Of a stretch of DNA of 64,000 nucleotides, positions 52,048 through 60,751 are shown in pieces. Positions within the stretch are counted from its first letter, which is position 1. Every line of letters begins with the position of its first letter. The position numbers and the translations under genes were made by a program. The notes beneath the pieces were generated by a model. It was given only the letters and a program-made list of their open reading frames with translations. It was not told where the DNA came from and did no database searches. This DNA is from an uncultured Bacteroidia bacterium (GTDB lineage Bacteria > Bacteroidota > Bacteroidia > Bacteroidales > UBA932). Where the stretch lies: assembly GCA_902788175.1 (NCBI GenBank), contig CADAJF010000005.1:1-64000 (forward strand), written 5' to 3'.

Positions 52048-52266
52048 ATGAAAAAAATAATTGCGTTAGCTGCTGCCGCATCATTGTTCATTGCGAGTGC
52101 GATGAATATCAATGCTAAAAGCAAAGTACAAGTAGAAGAGGAGGGGGTTTGTTACGCATGGCTTACTTCTTGTGGAATAGAAATCTGCTACGAGTTCCCT
52201 TTTGATATGGGCGACGATTTTTTAGTAGAGTTCATGGATGTGCTTGAGGATATCTTTTGTGATTAG
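52048..52266 (+). CDS. 72-aa secreted acidic peptide with cysteines
   Basis: Signal peptide MKKIIALAAAASLFIASAMN up to INAKS, then a short mature part with three Cys positions and an acidic end (CYEFPFDMGDDFLVEF, ending EDIFCD). Not a family known to me. The mature peptide of about 48 residues is strongly acidic. It lies 14 bases upstream of the GLPGLI gene and before a TonB-type beta-barrel protein. A longer frame reaching 51865 has no signal-peptide sense and was set aside. Role as a secreted signal or cargo is a guess from context. Confidence 0.6.
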   Translation: MKKIIALAAAASLFIASAMNINAKSKVQVEEEGVCYAWLTSCGIEICYEFPFDMGDDFLVEFMDVLEDIFCD

Positions 52267-52280
52267 CAAGATATCTGAAG

Positions 52281-53159
52281 ATGACGTACCGCTTATCCAT
52301 TTTGCTGCTATGGGTATTATTTCTAATACCCATAGCAGCGTATAGTCAGCCGCATTCATTCCCACAGAACGGCATTAAGTGTGCTTACCATTTTACAAGG
52401 AAAGACGACCCTGACAGGGCTCCCAGGAAATACCTGAATATGCGGTTGGACTATATTGACGGGGCTTCCATATATTACGATCTATTTACGTACGAACGTG
52501 ATTCATTGTGGACGCTTGCTTTTGATGAAAACGGGAAAACGAAGAACCGGCAAGAGTATGAAAAAATACAGTCGTTGCCGCGTCCCAGGCTTGATGATAT
52601 TACAATTGTCAATTTCAAGCGCGTCGAAGTAACCCAGCTATACCACCAGGGACCGATATCGATTCGGTCGGCCTCTGAAATGAGTGTCCCTGACTGGAAA
52701 CTCGTAGATGAGTCCCGCACGATAGAAGGATTCAGCTGCAGGAAAGCTACTGCGGATTATCTGGGGCGGAACTGGACGGTGTGGTATACTGAAGATATCC
52801 CGCTGCCTGTTGGCCCCTGGATGCTTTTGGGCGCGCCCGGACTGATTGTCTCCGCACAAGACAGCGAGGCTATTTTCAGCTTCCGGCTTATCTGGGCCGA
52901 TGAACTGGACAACAACGGCCGGATAGCGCTGATTGACTCTCGTTACCCCAAAAAGACAACACGGAGAAAAAGCGGGACCAGTCATTTCGTTCTCTCCATG
53001 AAAGATGCGGAACAAATGTGCTTCAGGTTACGTTCAGATGCGGCATATCTTTTAGAAATCACAGGCGCACGCGCATCAGCCAATCAGCTTGATATGATGC
53101 AGAATAAAATGAGAAAATACATCCCGCTGATTCCCGATGCATACTGGAAGGATAAATAA
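52281..53159 (+). CDS. GLPGLI family protein
   Basis: 292 aa with a signal peptide (LSILLLWVLFLIPIAAYSQ). The family motif appears as PWMLLGAPGLIVSAQDSEA (about residue 180) after FSCRKATADYLGRNWTVWYT, the standard core of this Bacteroidetes-only family (also called Porph_ging). Function of the family is unknown; members are exported. The stop overlaps the ATG of the beta-barrel gene by 23 bases, so the two are co-expressed. Confidence 0.88.
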   Translation: MTYRLSILLLWVLFLIPIAAYSQPHSFPQNGIKCAYHFTRKDDPDRAPRKYLNMRLDYIDGASIYYDLFTYERDSLWTLAFDENGKTKNRQEYEKIQSLPRPRLDDITIVNFKRVEVTQLYHQGPISIRSASEMSVPDWKLVDESRTIEGFSCRKATADYLGRNWTVWYTEDIPLPVGPWMLLGAPGLIVSAQDSEAIFSFRLIWADELDNNGRIALIDSRYPKKTTRRKSGTSHFVLSMKDAEQMCFRLRSDAAYLLEITGARASANQLDMMQNKMRKYIPLIPDAYWKDK

Positions 53160-55758
53160 GTTTATTCTGTTCACGCTGCTTTTCTTTGAGTTCTCTCTGT
53201 GCAACTGCTGGGCGTCATTTCAAATCACCGGCCTTGTAAGGGAGCGGAAAAGCAAGGAACCGGTAGCGGGAGCATTTGTTCTCGCATACTCGGGCAATGT
53301 TCAAAAAGGACTCGCATACAGCGGAGAGGACGGTCATTTTTCCATCAAAGTACAGGACGGAGTGACAATCACCACCATCAAAGTGTCCATGATGGGGTAT
53401 GCTACGGAAAGTTTCGAGACATGGGGCAAAACTTCCGGTATAGTTATAGAACTCAAGGAACAGGCTATGCGGATAAACGCATCGGCCGTAAAGTCCAGCC
53501 CCATCCGCCGAAGGGGTGACACCCTCTCATTTTATGTCCAGGCTTTTACGGATGGCACTGAACGCGTCCTTGACGACCTGATTAACAAAATCCCCGGCCT
53601 TACGACAAACGAAAGCGGGACGGTGAGTTTCGAGGGCGAGGCCATCAACCGCTTCTACGTGGAAGACCTTGATTTGATGGGAAGTAAATACGGTGTCGTT
53701 ACAAAAAACCTGAAAGCCAGTGATATAGCAAGGGTAGATGTGTATCTGAACCATCAGCCTGTCAATGCCTTGCGGGAGATAAACCCTTCGGAAAAAAGTG
53801 CAGTAAACATTGTTCTCAAGGAGGACGCCAAAGGCGCGTGGCTCTTTACCGGGGACGCGCTCTTGGGCCTGCCGCCGTTTCCGCTTTTCGATACCAAAGC
53901 CATGGTTTCGCGCTTCGGCAAATCAAGGCAAAACCTTTTCCTGCTCAAAGGAAACAATCTTGGCGCGGACATTTCGCAGGAACTGCGGGAGCAGCCAGGT
54001 TTCAACGACAGTCCCAGGTATTTCAAACTCAATGGAGACATTGACAATCAGTTTTCTTCATCCCTTACTCCTTCTTTTTCAACCCTTCCCGTTCCAAAAG
54101 AATACTGGTACGACAATTTGTCAGGAATAGCCACGTTCAATCACCTTGTCAAAACCGGGGAACATGCCAAGTTACGCCTGTCTTTCAATGCTGCGGCCGA
54201 GAGGTACACTGAGCAGGCATTCTCCTCTGAGACGGTGAGTTTCGATGACGGAGCAAGCATCACTATTGACGACGCGAAATCGCTCACGAGCCGCAAATAC
54301 TACTTTCAGGGGCAGGCCGCTTTTGAAGAAAATGCCCCCAACCGCTTTCTCTCAGAGTCGCTTTCCCTGTCCGGCCAGATCAGAAGCGACTTTTCGGACG
54401 GCTCAGGGCGCAGCAATTATACTGAGAACTATAATCTTCCTTCTTTTAAGGCCGATAACAACTTGCGCCTGACTCTTCGGCGCGGCAATAGGGCTGTCAA
54501 CGTCACAAGTTCGGCCGTTTATGTGCGGAACAATCATTCCGCCACCTACGATACAGGAGGGGGGGGTACCTACCTTCAGTCATACCTGCAAAACGAACTC
54601 ACCTCCAGGCACGGGGCCTCTTTGGCTGCTACCGCCGGCCGGCATAGCCTTTCGGCCGAAGCGTCCATCAATCTGGATTATATAGGCCTCCACGCGGTCC
54701 TGACTCCATCGGCCGATATACCGGGACTGAACGGCCCGCTGCAGGACAAGCTTTCCGTTTTTTCGACCAATCCTTCGCTGTCCGTTCGCGATGTGGTGAG
54801 CCTGGGGAACGTTACATTGACCGCGTCCCTTCCTGTCACGCTTAACTTATTAAATGTCAATAGGAAATACAGCATTATTTATCCCTCACTGTCACCGTCG
54901 CTCAGTCTCCGATATACCCTCGCCGCCAATCTTACGGCTGCAGCAAGTGTCCGCTACAGCACCCAGCGATCCTCTCCCGGCACTCTCTTGGGTTCCGTCA
55001 TCATGCGAGACTACCGTTCGCTTTCCCGCGCAGACAGCCTTGGCCGAAGCAACAGCCTCAATGCATCGGCAAGTATCCGGTATTCAAATCCGGTGAAGAT
55101 GGTTTTCATTACGCTCAACGGGTTCTTCGTCAGGATGTTTCGCGACAGATCCTCCTCCCGAGACTACTATCCGCATCTCACTGTAACGGGGTTTATTCCG
55201 CTATCTAACTCCACGTCCATGTACAATGTTGACGGAAGTGTACGCAAATACTTCGGTGGAAAAGTGTTTATGATAGAGGCAACGGCAGGATATCGGGTAA
55301 ACGAGGCGGAGGAATACCTCCAGAATGAACCAGTCCACTACGTTTCCCGCAACATTGCCACGGGAGGATTGATAAGAACGAATCCGGTGGACTGGTTCAG
55401 CATGCAGATGGGGGTGGATTATGTACGGCAGATTACAGACAATGGCCGCAGGGGCGTTGCCAGTCATATCCTCCGTGCCGAGGGGACCGTACGGGTTTCT
55501 CCCATGCGCAATCTGGATATAGAGATTGAAGGCTTTGTGCGAGGAGACCGCATTCCCAACGTGACCGTGTTCAACAGGCCTCTCCTCAAGACAAGAATCT
55601 CCCGGCGTTTTGCCAAAGGAACGGTTTACATTGAGTACAACAACCTTCTGGACATAGAAGAATACCAACGCGAGACCATCAGTTCCTACCGCACGGTTTC
55701 CACTGTCAACAACCTTCGCGGCAGGCAGTTCCTTACGGGAATAAGAATGTCGTTCTGA
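53137..55758 (+). CDS. TonB-dependent-receptor-like outer membrane protein
   Basis: 873 aa with a signal sequence (FILFTLLFFEFSLCNCWA). Residues 25-105 are a carboxypeptidase-regulatory-like domain (FQITGLVRERKSKEPVAGAF, then TIKVSMMGYATESFETW). A plug-like domain follows (VLDDLINKIPGLTTNESG, VEDLDLMGSKYGVVTKNLKA), and then a long beta-barrel ending LRGRQFLTGIRMSF, the terminal Phe being typical of barrel proteins. Pairing with GLPGLI is frequent in this phylum. It may import or sense the adjacent peptide, but this is inference. No terminator is clear between it and the convergent sulfatase gene 45 bases on. Confidence 0.85.
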   Translation: MHTGRINKFILFTLLFFEFSLCNCWASFQITGLVRERKSKEPVAGAFVLAYSGNVQKGLAYSGEDGHFSIKVQDGVTITTIKVSMMGYATESFETWGKTSGIVIELKEQAMRINASAVKSSPIRRRGDTLSFYVQAFTDGTERVLDDLINKIPGLTTNESGTVSFEGEAINRFYVEDLDLMGSKYGVVTKNLKASDIARVDVYLNHQPVNALREINPSEKSAVNIVLKEDAKGAWLFTGDALLGLPPFPLFDTKAMVSRFGKSRQNLFLLKGNNLGADISQELREQPGFNDSPRYFKLNGDIDNQFSSSLTPSFSTLPVPKEYWYDNLSGIATFNHLVKTGEHAKLRLSFNAAAERYTEQAFSSETVSFDDGASITIDDAKSLTSRKYYFQGQAAFEENAPNRFLSESLSLSGQIRSDFSDGSGRSNYTENYNLPSFKADNNLRLTLRRGNRAVNVTSSAVYVRNNHSATYDTGGGGTYLQSYLQNELTSRHGASLAATAGRHSLSAEASINLDYIGLHAVLTPSADIPGLNGPLQDKLSVFSTNPSLSVRDVVSLGNVTLTASLPVTLNLLNVNRKYSIIYPSLSPSLSLRYTLAANLTAAASVRYSTQRSSPGTLLGSVIMRDYRSLSRADSLGRSNSLNASASIRYSNPVKMVFITLNGFFVRMFRDRSSSRDYYPHLTVTGFIPLSNSTSMYNVDGSVRKYFGGKVFMIEATAGYRVNEAEEYLQNEPVHYVSRNIATGGLIRTNPVDWFSMQMGVDYVRQITDNGRRGVASHILRAEGTVRVSPMRNLDIEIEGFVRGDRIPNVTVFNRPLLKTRISRRFAKGTVYIEYNNLLDIEEYQRETISSYRTVSTVNNLRGRQFLTGIRMSF

Positions 55759-55803
55759 TACAGTGAACAAAACGCATCCCCTACCAACCCGGAGGGGCAG
55801 CAC

Positions 55804-57357
55804 TCAGTCTCTGCTGCGCTCCATCGACAAGATGGCGTGCAGGCGGGCGGCGGTGTCCGGATGGTGGGTGGCTACGTTGTGGCGCTCGGCGGGGTCTGAG
55901 AGCAGGTCAAAGAGCTGGGGCTGGGAAAGGAAGCCCAGTTCTATGCCGGGGGCCCAGGAGTAGCTGAGCGGGCCGTTGCTGGGCTCGATGTACTTCCAGC
56001 GGGCCGTGCGCACGCTCAGGGCGCGGTTATTGGCCTGGGCTATCACATAGTCACGGCCAACAGGGTCTTCTCCCAGCCAGGCCTCCAGGGCACGCTGACT
56101 GTCCGGGGCCGCTCCACGGGGCAGGCGGGCCTCCAGCAAGCCGGCAAAGGAAGCAAACAGGTCTACATGCGAAACAAGGGCTCCGGAAACGGTGCCGGGG
56201 GCAACGCGGGCGGGCCAGCGCACCAGCGCCGGCACCCTGGCCCCCGCCTCGTACACCGTGTATTTGTTGCCCCTCAGTTGTCCCGAAGGGTCGTGGCCGT
56301 TCAGCAGTTCACGTGCCTGGTCCTGGTACCCGTCGTCCAGGACGGGGCCGTTGTCGCTGGTAACAATCAGGAGAGTATTCTCCTCCAGCCCCAGCTCCCG
56401 GAGCTGCCGCATCACCTCGCCCACCGTCCAGTCAAACTCTACAATGGCGTCGCCGCGAAGGCCCATGCCGCTCTTTCCGCGAAAACGCTCGTGCGGGAAG
56501 CGCGGAACGTGTACATCGTTGGTGGCCAGGTACATAAAGAAGGGCCTGTCCTTGTTCTGACGGATAAAGGCCAGCGCGTGCGTGGTGAGGGAGTCGGCAA
56601 TATTCTCGTCCTTCCAGAGGGCTTTTCCGCCGCCGCGCATATAGCCTATGCGGCCTATCCCGTTCACGATGGCCTGGTTGTGCCCCACGGAAGACTGCAG
56701 GTTATACAGCAGTTCCGGATGGTCCTTGCCCAGCGGCTCCCCCTCGAAGGGCTGTCGGTAGCTCACCTCAATGGGGGCCGAAGGGTCCCAGTCCGCCACC
56801 CGCCCGTTCTCGATAAACACGCAGGGAACCCGGTCGCCGGTAGCGGCCATGATATAGGACTGGTCAAAGCCGATATCCCCCAGCCCCATGGGCAGCGGAG
56901 CGTTCCAGTCCTGCTCCCCGCCCTTGTCTCCCAAGCCCAGGTGCCACTTTCCGAAGGCACCCGTAGCATAGCCGGCGTTTTTGAAAAGGTCCGCCATGCT
57001 GTACTGCTCCGGGCGGATGATCATGCCGGCATCGCCCACCGCCACGCCGGTGTCGTTCCGGCGCCAGGCATACTCCCCGGTAAGGAGCGAATAGCGGGAA
57101 GGGGTGGACACCGACGCCACGGCATAGGCGTTGCTGAGCTGCACCCCTTCGCGGCACAGGCGGTCCACGTTGGGGGTGGAGACATTCTTTGCCCCGTAGC
57201 AGCCCAGGTCTCCGAAGCCCAGGTCATCGGCCAGGATAATGATGACGTTGGGGCTGCGGGTTTCCTCCTTGCTGGCCGATGAGCAGGCTGATGAGGCCAC
57301 AGCAGCCACCCCTCCTGCCAGCAGCAGGCACTCAGTTTTTTTCCTGTATCGGGTCAT
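55804..57357 (-). CDS. Sulfatase, Ser-type S1 family (distal)
   Basis: 517 aa secreted/lipoprotein sulfatase (signal LLLAGGVAAVASSAC). Metal-binding LADDLGFGD is near residue 42 and the active site is S84-T-P-S-R88 in VASVSTPSRYSLLTG, so the formylglycine is made from Ser by an anSME, not from Cys. FGKWHLG (about 135) and VTSDNGP further along complete the site. It ends the susC-susD-sulfatase operon, overlapping the other sulfatase by 26 bases. It would remove sulfate esters from the target glycan. Confidence 0.94.
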   Translation of the reverse strand: MTRYRKKTECLLLAGGVAAVASSACSSASKEETRSPNVIIILADDLGFGDLGCYGAKNVSTPNVDRLCREGVQLSNAYAVASVSTPSRYSLLTGEYAWRRNDTGVAVGDAGMIIRPEQYSMADLFKNAGYATGAFGKWHLGLGDKGGEQDWNAPLPMGLGDIGFDQSYIMAATGDRVPCVFIENGRVADWDPSAPIEVSYRQPFEGEPLGKDHPELLYNLQSSVGHNQAIVNGIGRIGYMRGGGKALWKDENIADSLTTHALAFIRQNKDRPFFMYLATNDVHVPRFPHERFRGKSGMGLRGDAIVEFDWTVGEVMRQLRELGLEENTLLIVTSDNGPVLDDGYQDQARELLNGHDPSGQLRGNKYTVYEAGARVPALVRWPARVAPGTVSGALVSHVDLFASFAGLLEARLPRGAAPDSQRALEAWLGEDPVGRDYVIAQANNRALSVRTARWKYIEPSNGPLSYSWAPGIELGFLSQPQLFDLLSDPAERHNVATHHPDTAARLHAILSMERSRD

Positions 57358-58936
57358 CGTAAAGCTTTTGCAGACGCACGAGTTCCTCCTTCAGCTCCCG
57401 GGTAATCTCCTCCATACCGCTTTGCCCATAAAGGTTCTGCAGCTGCATGGGGTCCTTTTCCAGGTCGAAGAGTTCCCACTCGTCCAGGTCGTTGTAAAAA
57501 TGCATGAGCGAGTAGCGATCCGTGCGAACGCCGTAGTGGCGGCGGACGGAATGCTCGGCAGGATACTCGTAGTAGTGGTAGTAGAGGCTCTGACGCCAGT
57601 CCCTGGGCGTGCGGCCGGAGAGCAGGGGCACGAAACTCTCGCCCTGGATGTCTTCGGGGATGGGAAGTCCGGCCAGATCCAGGATGGTAGGGGCATAGTC
57701 TATATTCTGCACAAATCCCTTGGCATCAATGCCTTGCTTTCCGCCGGGCATACGCACCAGCAGCGGCGTACGGAAGCTTTCCTCGTACATGTAGCGCTTG
57801 TCGAAGTAGCCGTGCTCGCCCATGAAAAAGCCCTGGTCCGACGTGTAGATAATGACCGTATTCTCCAGCAGGCCGTGCTCCTGGAGGTAGTCATACACCC
57901 GGCCCACATTGCGGTCTACGGAGTGAATGACGCTGCAGTAGTCGCGCATGTAGCGCTGGTATTTCCACTCACTGAGCGCGTTTCCTTCCAGCTTGTCCTC
58001 CTTGAAACGGGCGATGATGGGGTCGTAGTAAGCGTCCCAGATGGCCTGCTGCTGAGCGTTCATGCGGCCGGGCACCAGCTCTCCGGGAGGGAGGTCGCGC
58101 CGGTACAGATCGCGCCCGTAGCGCTCCAGGGAAGGCCTGTCCGGGGTATGGATTTCGCCTTCTTTGTCGGCCATCTTGAGGTCATAGACCACGTTCATGT
58201 CCTTGATGATGCTCAGCTCCTGGGCGGCAGCGGCCTCGCGGGTGGCGTAGCCGTCGTAGAAGGTTTCGGGAAGCGGGAAGGTCACGTTGTCAAACATGCC
58301 CAGATCCTGCAGGTCCGGCATCCAGCTGCGATGCGGAGCCTTGTAGTGAAGGAATAGACAGAAGGGCTTGTCCGTGTCTCGGCCGTCCAGCCACTCAAAG
58401 GCTACGTCGGTGGTGATGTCGGTGGAGTATCCCTCCCGCACCAAGCGCTCGCCGCCACGGATGAAAACGGGGTTGTAGTAGTCTCCCTGGCCGGTGAGTA
58501 TATCCCAGTAGTCGAAACCGGTGGGCTCACTGACCAGGTGCCACTTCCCTATCATGGCTGTCTGGTAGCCGCCCGCTCCCAGCAGTTTGGGAAGGGTTTG
58601 CTGGCTGCCGTCAAAAATGCCGTGCTCGTTGTTGGTGAAACCGTTCTTATGGCTGTGCTTGCCCGTGAGCATGCAGGCCCGGGAGGGGCCGCTCAGCGAA
58701 TTGGCCACAAAGCTGTTGGTGAAACGGACCCCCTCGGCCGCCAAACGGTCAATATTGGGCGTTTTCACGAAGCGGCTGTCATAGGCGCTGATGGTCTGGT
58801 ACGAGTGGTCGTCGCACATGATGTACACCACGTTCAGCGGCCTTTGGGGCTGCTTCCCGGCATCTCCCCCGCAGGAGACTGCGGCCGCCGTGGCCGCAGT
58901 CCCTGTAAGGGCGAAAAACAGTTTGGAGCGGTCCAT
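57332..58936 (-). CDS. Sulfatase, Ser-type S1 family (proximal)
   Basis: 534 aa. Lipobox-like ATAAAVSC (Cys at 22). MCDDHSYQTI, the active site S82-G-P-S-R86 in NSLSGPSRACMLTGKHSH, MIGKWHL and YTSDQGFFMGEHGYFDKR are the S1 sulfatase set. Again a Ser-type site. The ATG overlaps the susD stop (TAATG), and I prefer it to an upstream start at 58960 because the lipoprotein signal begins here. Differences around the active site from the distal sulfatase indicate another subfamily and position specificity. Confidence 0.94.
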   Translation of the reverse strand: MDRSKLFFALTGTAATAAAVSCGGDAGKQPQRPLNVVYIMCDDHSYQTISAYDSRFVKTPNIDRLAAEGVRFTNSFVANSLSGPSRACMLTGKHSHKNGFTNNEHGIFDGSQQTLPKLLGAGGYQTAMIGKWHLVSEPTGFDYWDILTGQGDYYNPVFIRGGERLVREGYSTDITTDVAFEWLDGRDTDKPFCLFLHYKAPHRSWMPDLQDLGMFDNVTFPLPETFYDGYATREAAAAQELSIIKDMNVVYDLKMADKEGEIHTPDRPSLERYGRDLYRRDLPPGELVPGRMNAQQQAIWDAYYDPIIARFKEDKLEGNALSEWKYQRYMRDYCSVIHSVDRNVGRVYDYLQEHGLLENTVIIYTSDQGFFMGEHGYFDKRYMYEESFRTPLLVRMPGGKQGIDAKGFVQNIDYAPTILDLAGLPIPEDIQGESFVPLLSGRTPRDWRQSLYYHYYEYPAEHSVRRHYGVRTDRYSLMHFYNDLDEWELFDLEKDPMQLQNLYGQSGMEEITRELKEELVRLQKLYDDPIQEKN

Positions 58937-60738
58937 TACCAGCCGGGATTCTGTTGCCACTTGTTACCGGTGAGCGTCAGCAGACGCTGCTGGAACGGGA
59001 GCAGATAGTCTCGGCCCGTATTGAACTTGTAACCGCCCGACATGGAAGCCGGGGGGAAGGGCAGGATGTAGCGCCGCGCGTCCGAAGGCGATCCGGTGAG
59101 GAAGAGGTTGTTGCCGGAAGGCTGGTCATAGACCAGTTCGCTGTAATTGGGGCGCAGGGTGGGAAGGTCACTGCCCGCGAACATGGCACCCTGGGGCGTC
59201 CAGCCAACCAGCAGCACATCTGCAGCGGCCCAGCGGGCGATGTCGTAGAAACGGCGGCCTTCCAGGGCCTGCTCTACGCGGCGCTCGCGGCGCACGGCCT
59301 GGATGTACTTGTCCAGGCTCTTGAACGGGTACTCGGCGGCGGTGTTGTATTCGCGGTCGAAATCCATTGCAGGCATGCCCACGCGGTCGCGCAGGGGCTT
59401 CAGCGCAGCGATGATCTTGCTGGCGTTGCCGGCACCGTCCAGTTCGGCCAGGGCTTCGGCATAGTTCAGCAGGACGTCCGCATAGCGGAACTGGATGGCG
59501 GGGGTAGCGCCCTTGAATTCGGCCTCCAGGTTGCCGGTATAGTCAATCTGCACATGCTTGAGCATGGCATAACCGGTGGTGTTCAGGTGGTGTCCTTCTG
59601 CCACCAGCGGAGGGGCCGGGAGGCCTTCCGGCATATCCGGGCGCATTTTCTGGCCGGGCTTGGCCACGGTCTGGGCCAGACGGGGATCGCGTACGCTGGG
59701 CAGGAGTTCCTTGCCGTAGGTGGCCTGGTCGGCCTCGCGGACCGCTGCGGCGTAAGGCTTGCCGTCAATGGTAAGGTAGTCGTTCACCAGGGAAGAGGTG
59801 ACGCCCACGCCGCCGCCGCCCTTGTTCAGGTAGCGGTCCACGTTGTTGCCCACCTGGTCGCCGTCGTAACGCTTGTACCAGAGCACTTCCTTGTTATTAT
59901 TCAGATTGGTGGTCTCAAACACAATGCGGTAGTCGTTGTTGGGATTGCCCGTATTGTGAATGGCCCAAACGCCACGGTCCATCACCTCCTTGGCTGCATC
60001 GGCGGCTTTCTGGAGATATTCCCGGATCTTGGCATCGGTGATATTCTTGTCGAAGAAGGCATCGTTTTTGGCCTTGTGGTACTTCTCCCAGGTTCCCTCG
60101 AACAGGGCCACTTCGCTCTTGAGGGCGCGGGCCACGTCCTTGTGGATGCGCATGGAGGCGGAACTGCTTTGCGCGCTCAGGAGTTTGATGGCCTCGTCCA
60201 GGTCTGCGAGGATAAAGTCGGCCACGGCCGTACGGCTGTCCTGGCCCACCTGCATGGCTTCCAGGTTGGGATCCAGGGGTTCCGTCACAATGGCCACGCC
60301 ACCGTAATCCCTGAACATCTGGTAGTAGTACCAGGCGCGGAAGAAGTAGGCCTCGCCGATGAGCTGGTTGTAGTCGCCGGTCTTGTCGCAATTGTCCTTG
60401 TTGTTCAAGAGGAAATTGACGTTGCGGATGCGTGTATATGCGCTAAGCGCCGCGGCATTGCCGATGGAAAGGGCGCCGTTGGTACGGGACACGGGGGCCG
60501 ATGAGGCCATGTTGTCGCTGTTGGTGTCGGAGCCGGCAATGTGCCCGCCGCCACCCATGGAGAAGTCCTGCGTACGAACCGCCGTCTCGTAGAACTGGTT
60601 CACATAATTCTGGATTTCACCGGTAGAGCGGAAAGGGTTGTTCGTAGAGAGTACACCCTCCGGGTCCTTGTCCAGTTTGAAGCAGGCTGTTGCGGCCACC
60701 ATAAGGGCCAGCGCAGTCAAAATATTGCGTAGTTTCAT
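58936..60738 (-). CDS. SusD-family glycan-binding lipoprotein
   Basis: 600 aa. Lipoprotein signal ILTALALMVAATAC with lipid Cys at 18. TPR-like helices and signatures such as GEAYFFRAWYYYQMFRDYGG, VAIVTEPL, RYADVLLNYAEALAELDG and a C-terminal YLLPFQQRLLTLTGNKWQQN identify the family. It sits as a lid on the SusC barrel and captures glycan. The start at 60738 is preferred to an extension to 60765 because the signal peptide begins there. Lies 13 bases after susC. Confidence 0.95.
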   Translation of the reverse strand: MKLRNILTALALMVAATACFKLDKDPEGVLSTNNPFRSTGEIQNYVNQFYETAVRTQDFSMGGGGHIAGSDTNSDNMASSAPVSRTNGALSIGNAAALSAYTRIRNVNFLLNNKDNCDKTGDYNQLIGEAYFFRAWYYYQMFRDYGGVAIVTEPLDPNLEAMQVGQDSRTAVADFILADLDEAIKLLSAQSSSASMRIHKDVARALKSEVALFEGTWEKYHKAKNDAFFDKNITDAKIREYLQKAADAAKEVMDRGVWAIHNTGNPNNDYRIVFETTNLNNNKEVLWYKRYDGDQVGNNVDRYLNKGGGGVGVTSSLVNDYLTIDGKPYAAAVREADQATYGKELLPSVRDPRLAQTVAKPGQKMRPDMPEGLPAPPLVAEGHHLNTTGYAMLKHVQIDYTGNLEAEFKGATPAIQFRYADVLLNYAEALAELDGAGNASKIIAALKPLRDRVGMPAMDFDREYNTAAEYPFKSLDKYIQAVRRERRVEQALEGRRFYDIARWAAADVLLVGWTPQGAMFAGSDLPTLRPNYSELVYDQPSGNNLFLTGSPSDARRYILPFPPASMSGGYKFNTGRDYLLPFQQRLLTLTGNKWQQNPGW

Positions 60739-60751
60739 AATCAAAGAACGT

